From assembly GCA_018896985.1 (NCBI GenBank), contig JAHILQ010000112.1, positions 1-14,739 of the forward strand: 14,739 bases of DNA, written 5' to 3'. Shown here piece by piece: positions 1 through 5,524 of the stretch; position 1 is the first letter of the stretch, and each line of letters opens with the position of its first letter. The DNA is from Nitrospinota bacterium (GTDB taxonomy: Bacteria; Nitrospirota; Thermodesulfovibrionia; Thermodesulfovibrionales; UBA1546). The position numbers and the translations under genes were made by a program. The notes under the pieces are model-generated. The model worked only from the letters and a program-made list of their open reading frames with translations. It made no database searches and had not been told where the DNA came from.

Positions 1-494
1 GCATCTCCCATTGCAAGCGCTGCTGTTGTTGATGCTGTGGGCACAACTCCGAGAGGGCATGCCTCTTCTTTGACAGACACATCAAGATGCACATCTGCTG
101 ATTTTGCAAGGGTTGAGTTCAGGCTGCCTGTCATTGCAATAAGGCTTACGTTAAATCTCTTTAAAAAAGGAATCAGCCCTGAAAGCTCCGCTGTCTCGCC
201 GCTGTTTGATATGGCGATGATTACATCATTTGACGTTACCATGCCGAGGTCGCCGTGACTTGCCTCCGCAGGATGCATGAAAAATGCAGGCGTGCCGGTT
301 GAGGCAAGCGTTGCAGCAATCTTTTTACCCACAAGCCCTGATTTACCCATGCCTGTGACAACAACCCTGCCCTTGCTCTTGAATATAATATCTATTGCCT
401 TTTCAAAAGTGCTGTTAAGTCTTTCCGCGAGAGCAGCGACGGCATCCGCCTCAATCTTTAAAACCTTTTTTGCGATGTCAATGATATTTTCCAT
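1..494 (-). CDS. kdsD: Arabinose-5-phosphate isomerase KdsD, N-terminal part (cut by window edge)
   Basis: Isomerises ribulose-5-phosphate to arabinose-5-phosphate, the first committed step of Kdo synthesis, in the cytoplasm. I translated this reading frame from the reverse strand: it begins MENIIDIAKKVLKIEADAV and stays open for 164 codons to the window edge, about half of the usual ~320 residues. The SIS sugar-isomerase fold is clear: VVVTGMGKSGLVGKKIAATL at about residues 44-63, then HPAEASHGDLGM, then the phosphosugar-binding run AISNSGETAEL at about 94-104. The C-terminal CBS pair, if present, lies outside the window. The start ATG is 10 nt past the kdsA stop with only a weak AAAGGG upstream, so translational coupling to kdsA is likely. 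The place after kdsA in a Kdo operon supports KdsD over other SIS isomerases such as GutQ. Confidence 0.93.
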   Translation of the reverse strand, partial: MENIIDIAKKVLKIEADAVAALAERLNSTFEKAIDIIFKSKGRVVVTGMGKSGLVGKKIAATLASTGTPAFFMHPAEASHGDLGMVTSNDVIIAISNSGETAELSGLIPFLKRFNVSLIAMTGSLNSTLAKSADVHLDVSVKEEACPLGVVPTASTTAALAMGD

Positions 495-504
495 ATGTTT
501 GTTA

Positions 505-1338
505 TTATGACCCTTTAATCACCTGATGCAGGGCTTTAATGGTTTTGAGCAGGTTCAAAACATCATCCAACTTTATCATATTCGGTCCGTCGCATAATGC
601 CTTCTCAGGCTCTGGATGAACCTCAAAGAATAATCCGTCAACACCCACGGCAACTGCTGCCCTTGCAAGAGGCTCTGCGAATTCCCTCTGGCCTCCCGAT
701 GAACTGCCATGTCCGCCGGGAAGCTGGAGGCTGTGCGTAACATCAAAAATCACAGGATAGCCGAAGGAACGCATTATCGGAAATGCCCTGAAGTCAACGA
801 CAAGATTGTTATATCCGAAAGATGCGCCCCTCTCTGTGATGAATAAATTATGATTGCCCTCTGCTGTGAATTTCTCTATTATGTTTTTAACATCCCATGG
901 CGCAAGGAACTGCCCTTTTTTGATATTCACAGGTTTCCCTGTTTCTGCTGCCGCTGAAATCAGGTCTGTCTGCCTGCATAGAAATGCAGGTATCTGCAAT
1001 GCATCAAGCGCCTCCGACGCAGGTTTGATCTCCGCAACAGAATGCACATCAGAAATCACAGGAATGTTTAATCTGCTTTTTATGTCTGAAAGTATTCTTA
1101 ATCCTTTTTCAATCCCCGGGCCCCTGAAAGATTTTATTGATGTCCTGTTAGCCTTGTCATAGGAGCATTTAAATACAAAGGGCAGGCCGCCGCTGCCGCA
1201 TATATCCTTCAGCCTTTGGGCAGTGTGCAGCGTTACATCTTCACTCTCAATAACACACGGGCCCGCAATTATCAGGGGAGGATTATTTCCCCCAAGCTTT
1301 ATACCCGCTATATTCACCTCTTTTGTCAGCGTAACCAT
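505..1338 (-). CDS. kdsA: 2-dehydro-3-deoxyphosphooctonate aldolase (Kdo-8-phosphate synthase)
   Basis: Condenses phosphoenolpyruvate with arabinose-5-phosphate to give Kdo-8-phosphate. The 277-residue product has normal family length and a complete TIM-barrel sequence. Diagnostic stretches are IAGPCVIES (24-32), FKCSYDKANRTS (56-67), GGHGSSSGGQREF (208-220) and FFEVHPEPEKALCDGPNM (237-254). Cys28 replaces the Asn of the E. coli enzyme; with His202, Glu239 and Asp250 it completes the metal site of the metal-dependent class known from Aquifex. So I infer a metal-requiring enzyme. The start codon shares one base with the pyrG stop (TAATG), a classic coupling arrangement, and kdsD follows 10 nt later. 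No inserted repeats are visible in this gene, unlike kdsB. Confidence 0.97.
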   Translation of the reverse strand: MVTLTKEVNIAGIKLGGNNPPLIIAGPCVIESEDVTLHTAQRLKDICGSGGLPFVFKCSYDKANRTSIKSFRGPGIEKGLRILSDIKSRLNIPVISDVHSVAEIKPASEALDALQIPAFLCRQTDLISAAAETGKPVNIKKGQFLAPWDVKNIIEKFTAEGNHNLFITERGASFGYNNLVVDFRAFPIMRSFGYPVIFDVTHSLQLPGGHGSSSGGQREFAEPLARAAVAVGVDGLFFEVHPEPEKALCDGPNMIKLDDVLNLLKTIKALHQVIKGS

Positions 1339-3026
1339 TAAGAACGTTTTTCCCCTTTATCTTTTTTCATCTCTACTTCGCTCTCGTCATACTGAAACAG
1401 AGCGCGTTTTTCCCTCAAAGAAGCAGCTATAAACTCTCTGAATAACGGGTGAGGATCAGTCGGCCTTGACTTAAACTCAGGATGGAACTGGCATCCTAAA
1501 AACCAAGGATGGTCTTCCACTTCTATTATCTCAACAAGCTCTCCGTCAGGGCTTGTCCCGCTTATCTTCATCCCGTGCCGTGAGAGTATTCCTTTATATG
1601 CATTGTTGAACTCATACCTGTGCCTGTGCCTTTCTGAGATTTCCTTTATGCCGTAAGCCTTGAATGCATTTGTATTGCTTTCAAGGACACAGGGATATGC
1701 TCCAAGCCTCATCGTGCCTCCCTTTTCAGAGACGTCTGTCCTTTCCTCTATCCTGCCCTTCCTGAAATCAAACCATCTCTCCATGAGATAAATGACAGGG
1801 TCCTTTGCATTCAGGTCAAACTCTGTGCTGTTTGCGTTAAGCCCGCATACATTTCTTGCATACTCAATCACAGCGCACTGCATCCCAAGGCATATCCCGA
1901 AATATGGGATCTTCTTCTCCCTGGCATATTTTACAGCCTCAATCTTGCCTTCAATCCCCCTGTAACCAAACCCTCCGGGCACAAGGATGCCGTCCGCATC
2001 CGATAAGTATTTATCCGCTCCGTGGACTTCTATTTCCTCAGAATCAATCCACTGGAGATTTACCTTTGCATCGTTTGCGATTCCGCCGTGGGTCAGCGCT
2101 TCTATAAGGCTTTTATATGAATCCTTAAGCCCAACGTATTTGCCGACTATCGCAATATTCACCTCATGTTTCGGCTCCTTTAATTTTCTTACTATGTCTT
2201 TCCACTGCATGAGGTCAGCGTCTTTTGCAGGGAGCTTCAGCTTATTGATAATCTGCTGGTCAAGCCCTTCTGCATTAAGCGCCATAGGCACCTCATATAT
2301 GGTATCAACATCCATTGCCGTGATGACCGCGTCGCCGTCAAGGTTACAATGGAGCGCTATCTTTTTCTTTGCCTCATGCGTGATAGGCTTGTCTGTTCTG
2401 CATAAGAGCAGATCAGGCTGGATACCTATTGCACGGAGCTCCCTTACACTGTGCTGCGTGGGCTTTGTCTTAAGCTCTCCGGCTGTCTTTATATAAGGCA
2501 CCAGCGTAAGATGCATATAGAGAACGTTTTCCCTTCCTACGTCATAGCGCATCTGCCTTATTGCCTCAAGGAACGGAAGGCTCTCAATATCGCCGATTGT
2601 GCCGCCTATCTCAACTATAACTACATCATTATTATTGCTTACAGATTTTATGGCGCGCTTTATCTCATCAGTGAGATGAGGCACAACCTGAACCGTGTCT
2701 CCGAGGTAATCGCCGCGCCTTTCTTTTGTTATGACATTGTAATATATCTTTCCCGTCGTATAATTATTTGCCTGAGAGGTTCTTATATGCGTGAATCTCT
2801 CATAATGCCCGAGGTCGAGGTCTGTTTCTGCGCCGTCATCTGTTACGAAGACCTCGCCGTGCTGAAACGGGCTCAGCGTGCCGGGGTCAACATTGATGTA
2901 AGGGTCAAGCTTCTGGATTGTGACTTTCAGCCCCCTTGCCTCAAGAAGGGCGCCTGTTGCAGCAGCAGCAATACCTTTCCCCAGCGACGATACAACTCCG
3001 CCTGTTACGAAGATAAACTTAGCCAT
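1338..3026 (-). CDS. pyrG: CTP synthase
   Basis: Makes CTP from UTP, ATP and glutamine. The 562-residue protein has the N-terminal synthetase domain with MAKFIFVTGGVVSSLGKG (P-loop at 9-18) and the DPYINVDPGTLSPFQHGEVF segment. It also has a C-terminal class I glutamine amidotransferase domain. The nucleophile Cys379 lies in GICLGMQ, and His515 and Glu517 of the triad lie in the HPEF motif; these numbers coincide with the E. coli enzyme. The C-terminal end is a charged, lysine-rich tail (ESEVEMKKDKGEKRS). The start overlaps the last 22 nt of kdsB, and the stop overlaps the kdsA start by one base. Placing CTP synthase between kdsB and kdsA couples CTP supply with CMP-Kdo formation; this gene order is familiar from other Gram-negative bacteria. 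Confidence 0.98.
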   Translation of the reverse strand: MAKFIFVTGGVVSSLGKGIAAAATGALLEARGLKVTIQKLDPYINVDPGTLSPFQHGEVFVTDDGAETDLDLGHYERFTHIRTSQANNYTTGKIYYNVITKERRGDYLGDTVQVVPHLTDEIKRAIKSVSNNNDVVIVEIGGTIGDIESLPFLEAIRQMRYDVGRENVLYMHLTLVPYIKTAGELKTKPTQHSVRELRAIGIQPDLLLCRTDKPITHEAKKKIALHCNLDGDAVITAMDVDTIYEVPMALNAEGLDQQIINKLKLPAKDADLMQWKDIVRKLKEPKHEVNIAIVGKYVGLKDSYKSLIEALTHGGIANDAKVNLQWIDSEEIEVHGADKYLSDADGILVPGGFGYRGIEGKIEAVKYAREKKIPYFGICLGMQCAVIEYARNVCGLNANSTEFDLNAKDPVIYLMERWFDFRKGRIEERTDVSEKGGTMRLGAYPCVLESNTNAFKAYGIKEISERHRHRYEFNNAYKGILSRHGMKISGTSPDGELVEIIEVEDHPWFLGCQFHPEFKSRPTDPHPLFREFIAASLREKRALFQYDESEVEMKKDKGEKRS

Positions 3027-3796
3027 TTCTTCACCCTCTCTAAGTCCTGCGGTGTATCAACACCCACAGTCTCGCAAGTTGTTTCTTTTACTTTTATGCG
3101 AAATCCATTTACGAGAGCCCGAAGCTGTTCAAGTTTCTCTGTCTTCTCTAATTCCACGGGTTCCATTTTTGCAAGACTTAAAAGCACATCGCGCCTGTAA
3201 CTGTAAATGCCGATATGTTTATACCAGTTCACCCCCCCATGCCCCCCCTTGATAAGGGGGGGATAAAGGGGGGTTGAACGCTGAACGCTGAACGCTGAAC
3301 GCCATTCATCTCTGTCAAACGGAATCGGAGCCCTTGAAAAATACATTGCAAATCCATCGTTATCAAAAACAGCCTTAACAACATTGGGATCAAATATTTC
3401 TTCAGGGTCTTCTATTTTTTTTACCAGGGTTCCCATTGCCGCTCTTTTGTCGTCAAGCAGCCTGATGACATCGTCTATCATCTCAGCCTTGATGAGAGGT
3501 TCATCTCCCTGAACATTGACAATTATATCATAATCCAGAGCGCCTGCCGCTTCTGCTATGCGGTCTGTGCCTGATGCATGCTCTTTTGAAGTCATGACAG
3601 CCTTGCCGCCGAATTCAAGCACGGCATTGAATATGTTCTCGCTGTCTGTTGCAACAATGACATCTTCTGCAAGCTTTGATTTCTTTGAATTCTCATACAC
3701 ATGCCGGATTAAAGGTTTGCCATTTAGGGGTGCAAGGGGCTTTCCCGGGAAACGGGTTGAACCATAACGGGCAGGGATAATAACAATCGCTGTCAT
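3005..3796 (-). CDS. kdsB: 3-deoxy-manno-octulosonate cytidylyltransferase (CMP-Kdo synthetase) with in-frame repeat insert
   Basis: Activates Kdo with CTP to give CMP-Kdo for lipid A glycosylation. The 263-residue product shows IPARYGSTRFPGKPL (7-21), ATDSENI (49-55), SGTDRIAEA (75-83), VNVQGDEPLI (93-102) and SRAPIPFDRDEW (154-165), all expected of the family. Residues about 164-189 are not family-like: the surface loop between FDRD and WYKHIGIYSYRR is replaced by SAFSVQRST plus PLYPPLIKGGHGG. The DNA there is a tandem heptamer and a GC-run palindrome. Both flanking strands are intact and the frame is kept, so the enzyme is probably functional. It is the first gene of the kdsB-pyrG-kdsA-kdsD operon and overlaps pyrG by 22 nt. 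No Shine-Dalgarno precedes the ATG; a TATAAT lies 11 nt upstream. Confidence 0.96.
   Translation of the reverse strand: MTAIVIIPARYGSTRFPGKPLAPLNGKPLIRHVYENSKKSKLAEDVIVATDSENIFNAVLEFGGKAVMTSKEHASGTDRIAEAAGALDYDIIVNVQGDEPLIKAEMIDDVIRLLDDKRAAMGTLVKKIEDPEEIFDPNVVKAVFDNDGFAMYFSRAPIPFDRDEWRSAFSVQRSTPLYPPLIKGGHGGVNWYKHIGIYSYRRDVLLSLAKMEPVELEKTEKLEQLRALVNGFRIKVKETTCETVGVDTPQDLERVKKWLSLSS
3232..3272 (-). repeat. GC-run palindrome in kdsB, read as PPLIKGGHGG
   Basis: On the plus strand a C6TT arm (3242-3249) pairs perfectly with an AAG6 arm (3253-3260) around a 3-nt GAT loop. An outer C7 run (3232-3238) faces an outer G6 run (3267-3272). It lies inside kdsB, in frame, and encodes PLYPPLIKGGHGG on the coding strand. 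Three related copies occur at 5870-5904, 10698-10735 and 11906-11950. Confidence 0.88.
3274..3301 (-). repeat. Four perfect tandem copies of heptamer TGAACGC in kdsB
   Basis: The plus strand reads TGAACGC four times without a gap, directly next to the palindrome at 3232-3272. In the kdsB frame it encodes part of SAFSVQRST. Three heptamers make 21 nt, or seven codons, so a tract of this period can grow in a coding frame only in such steps unless flanking bases compensate. Confidence 0.93.
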
Positions 3797-3800
3797 GCGC

Positions 3801-3813
3801 TTGGATAATTATA
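3801..3813 (-). promoter_or_regulatory. Probable promoter of the kdsB-pyrG-kdsA-kdsD operon
   Basis: On the minus strand a perfect TATAAT (3808-3813) lies 11 nt before the kdsB ATG. The expected transcript start is near 3801, leaving a leader of only about 5 nt and no Shine-Dalgarno. The -35 region is AT-rich and weak (TTTAAT at 17-nt spacing). This is a prediction from sequence only. Confidence 0.5.
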
Positions 3814-3866
3814 TATGATTTTAAAAGAAAATTAAATGAAAAAGCTTATAAAAAAATTTGGCACAA

Positions 3867-3999
3867 TTATTTATCAAGCGGACGCTTTACATCAAGGATA
3901 TTCTTTGTTGTCAGTCTTTCGGGTCACAAGTTTCCGCTCCAGAAGAAACTTCTGGAACTCCGGCAGGGTATCCCGCCCCCTTTTTGCAGAATAATCCAT
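3867..3999 (-). pseudogene. Relic of an integron-type tyrosine recombinase (both ends, middle missing)
   Basis: On the minus strand an open frame from ATG 3999 reads MDYSAKRGRD, then TLPEFQKFLLERKLVT, and stops after about 35 codons. The LPEFQKFLLERKLV run resembles, from memory, the N-terminal start of integron-integrase-like recombinases in environmental bacteria. In the next frame, shortly before a TAA at 3867-3869, the DNA reads TTKNILDVKRPLDK, which resembles the C-terminal tail of the same proteins (KNILGVKSPLDK-like). The catalytic core with its R-H-R-Y residues is absent, so the simplest reading is an internal deletion plus a frame change. It is too short to be active. The similarity is recalled, not searched, and could be coincidental for the short C-terminal piece. 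Confidence 0.42.
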
Positions 4000-4246
4000 A
4001 AAAGACCTCGCATACTTTTTAGTTCATAATATCATAAAACAGGAAATAGGTAAAAGCTTTGCAGTTGTTATGTAAGTGATTTATTGTTGATATGTGTTTT
4101 GCAATGTGCTATTGTCTTATTCAAGCATTCTCGGAAAGGGGTGCTTGGTAGATTAATTGTTAGGCTTTAAAGAATTATGGCAATATTGATTCTTTCTTCG
4201 GATAGAATTTTACTGTACACAATTAATTAATACGGGAGGCATAGGA
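4000..4246. other. Gene-free AT-rich stretch with hairpin and GTTAGGC core-like site
   Basis: Between the integrase relic and the lipoprotein gene I see no coding sequence. CAAGCA (4122-4127) pairs with TGCTTG (4142-4147); with one C-G and two G-T pairs inside, the stem reaches 9 bp around an 8-nt loop. At 4159-4165 the plus strand reads GTTAGGC, which fits the integron core-site consensus GTTRRRY. No RYYYAAC partner exists in the preceding 120 nt, so it is not a complete attC; an attI-like simple site is possible. GGGAGG at 4234-4239 is the ribosome-binding site of the next gene, 7 nt before its ATG. Confidence 0.35.
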
Positions 4247-4939
4247 ATGAAAAAATATTTAGTGGGCTTAGTAATTCTGCTTCTTTCAACAGGATGTTCG
4301 TTTATGGTAAAAACACCTGTTGTTGCAGACTACCAGAAATTAAACCAGATTAATCAAATTAGTACAAGAAATGATATAGAAATAATGATGGGTACTCCAC
4401 AAGGCGTTGGGGTGCATATAGTAAATGATCACACTTATGATTTAACTTTTTATTCTGGACTTTCTGGTAGATTTACACTTAGCTCTGCCAATATGGATTC
4501 AGGGACAGCATTTATATCATATCAGGCAGAAAATCCGGTAAATATACTTTATTTCACATCAAAGTCTACAGACCCAGAAATAACCTTTAACAAAGAATTC
4601 CCGATAAAAACATTGTCAGAAAAACTTATTCTTGGACAATCAAATATCAGTGTTGTTTATGAAGTTATGGGGCAGCCACAGTATAAAGGTAGAAGGATAG
4701 ATAAAAATAATGAAGTGGTACACAACATAGCTTTTTGGGATGCATCTCAACTTCAAAACAATGGAGCTATAAAAGAAAAATGGTTATTAATTGGCTTTGA
4801 TAATCAAGACATAATTCAAGATTTAATCTGGGTTTCCTCAATGCCAGAAGACATCAAGGATTTCGGTGAAATCGGCGAGCAGAACCTAAAGCAGATTACA
4901 AGACTTACAATAAATAGGGACACATCCCATAATAAATAA
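4247..4939 (+). CDS. Predicted lipoprotein with two possible BamE/SmpA-like repeats
   Basis: A 230-residue protein I do not recognise as a named family. It starts with a clear lipoprotein signal: MKKYLVGLVILLLSTGC, basic n-region, hydrophobic core, and lipobox LSTGC with Cys17 as the acylated residue. The start is fixed by GGGAGG 7 nt upstream. The body may hold two copies of a short alpha/beta unit: ISTRNDIEIMMGTPQGVG followed by YDLTFYSG, and LGQSNISVVYEVMGQPQ followed by NIAFWD and WLLIGF. The G-x-s-x-x-V-x-x-x-x-G-x-P pattern is typical of the BamE/SmpA/OmlA fold; that link is my inference. Base composition is clearly more AT-rich than the neighbouring housekeeping genes, suggesting transfer. 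The last residues (about NRDTSHNK) are encoded by a REP-like repeat, so the original stop was probably overrun. It stands alone on the plus strand beside an integrase relic. Confidence 0.75.
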   Translation: MKKYLVGLVILLLSTGCSFMVKTPVVADYQKLNQINQISTRNDIEIMMGTPQGVGVHIVNDHTYDLTFYSGLSGRFTLSSANMDSGTAFISYQAENPVNILYFTSKSTDPEITFNKEFPIKTLSEKLILGQSNISVVYEVMGQPQYKGRRIDKNNEVVHNIAFWDASQLQNNGAIKEKWLLIGFDNQDIIQDLIWVSSMPEDIKDFGEIGEQNLKQITRLTINRDTSHNK

Positions 4940-5069
4940 TAAATAATAAATAGGTAAATAGGTAAATAGGTAAATAGGTAAATAGGTAAATAGGTAAATA
5001 ATAAATAGGGACACATCCCATATTTTTGTTATAAATAATAAATAGGGACACATCCCATATTTTTGTTAT
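4909..5069. repeat. REP-like GGGACACATCCC repeats, three copies
   Basis: The core GGGA-CACA-TCCC (4-bp stem, 4-nt loop) with leading AATAAATA occurs three times. The first copy is at 4909-4930, overlapping the lipoprotein stop region. The other two form a perfect tandem duplication of 37 nt (4996-5032 and 5033-5069), each ending in TATTTTTGTTAT. The tandem pair has no unique spacer, so it is not a CRISPR. The short GGGACA-type hairpin in AT-rich flanks recalls REP sequences linked to Y1/RAYT transposases, but no such gene is in the window. Confidence 0.85.
4931..4998. repeat. Heptamer AATAAAT x3 followed by octamer TAGGTAAA x6
   Basis: AATAAAT is repeated three times (4931-4951) and TAGGTAAA six times without error (4951-4998), between the first and second REP-like copies. 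On the minus strand this produces an open frame of repeated YLPIYLFT-type residues, which I regard as an artefact. Perfect identity of the units suggests recent slippage. Confidence 0.93.
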
Positions 5070-5125
5070 GAACGAGCATATAGTATATAGATACTTTGAA
5101 TGTTTTTCAGGAAAAGAATTAGAAA

Positions 5126-5165
5126 TAAATAGGGACACTATTTAAATCTTCCCTATTTAAATCTT
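5126..5165. repeat. Inverted repeat TAAATAGGGA/TCCCTATTTA with overlapping direct repeat
   Basis: A perfect 10-bp inverted repeat joins 5126-5135 and 5150-5159 around a 14-nt loop. The same DNA holds a 13-nt direct repeat CTATTTAAATCTT (5138-5150 and 5153-5165). It shares the AAATAGGGACA half with the REP-like copies upstream and ends 34 nt before the small gene at 5200, so it could act as a terminator for the lipoprotein transcript or an operator for that gene. Confidence 0.75.
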
Positions 5166-5199
5166 ATGAAAATCAAAAAATATTTATGAGGAGATGGTT

Positions 5200-5421
5200 A
5201 TGAGAAAACATTTTATGATTTGCGTTGACAATCGCGGATATGAATCGTCGCTGGAGATAAGAAAACTATACGAAATGTTAACTGACAGGGCGGCTGAAAA
5301 ACATCACCAGATAAGAGTTATTGATGAATCAGGCGAGGATTATCTATATCCTGAAAAGTACTTTGCTTCCGTAAGGTTGCCGCTTGTCACAAAAGAAAAA
5401 TTAGAATTGGCGTTAGCATAA
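5200..5421 (+). CDS. Small conserved-looking hypothetical protein (73 aa)
   Basis: I know of no function for this short acidic-basic protein. It begins MRKHFMICVDNRGYESSLEI and ends near LVTKEKLELALA. There is no signal peptide, membrane segment or cysteine cluster. The central stretch VIDESGEDYLYPEKYF is distinctive, and I have an unverified memory of similar small proteins (VDNxGYExSLE...DESGEDYLYP) in other environmental bacteria. Two ATG codons are possible: 5194, which directly abuts GAGGAG (5188-5193), and 5200, which is 6 nt from it. I choose 5200 because of the normal spacing. It sits alone between the repeat cluster and priA, both plus strand. A clear ribosome-binding site and a coherent sequence make it a likely real gene. 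Confidence 0.7.
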   Translation: MRKHFMICVDNRGYESSLEIRKLYEMLTDRAAEKHHQIRVIDESGEDYLYPEKYFASVRLPLVTKEKLELALA

Positions 5422-5510
5422 CATTTCACTCATGCTGATTCCGTTTTACTCCGCCAATTAGTTCAGGCGATAGCCCATAGTCTCAAAGTCACCTGAATCA
5501 TCTATTCCTG

Positions 5511-5519
5511 TGCTAAAAT
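5511..5519 (+). promoter_or_regulatory. Extended -10 element for a leaderless priA transcript
   Basis: TGCTAAAAT (TG-N-TAAAAT) ends 5 nt before the ATG at 5525, so transcription would begin about at the start codon. There is no Shine-Dalgarno. A 6-bp inverted repeat TTCAGG/CCTGAA (5462-5467, 5492-5497) overlaps the place of the -35 box and might bind a regulator. Confidence 0.5.
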
Positions 5520-5524
5520 CCATC

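Noticed and set aside
2451..3200. 249-codon plus-strand open frame
   Set aside because: Antisense shadow of pyrG and kdsB, which are unmistakable on the minus strand.
4040..4165. Complete attC recombination site ending in GTTAGGC
   Set aside because: No RYYYAAC inverse core in the preceding 120 nt and no paired inner boxes; kept only as a core-like site.
4996..5069. CRISPR-like direct repeats
   Set aside because: The two 37-nt copies are directly adjacent with no spacer and no cas gene in the window.
4816..5138. Minus-strand open frames rich in YLPIYLFTYL and CPYL
   Set aside because: They are translations of the TAGGTAAA octamer and REP-like repeats; no start signal and no protein-like composition.
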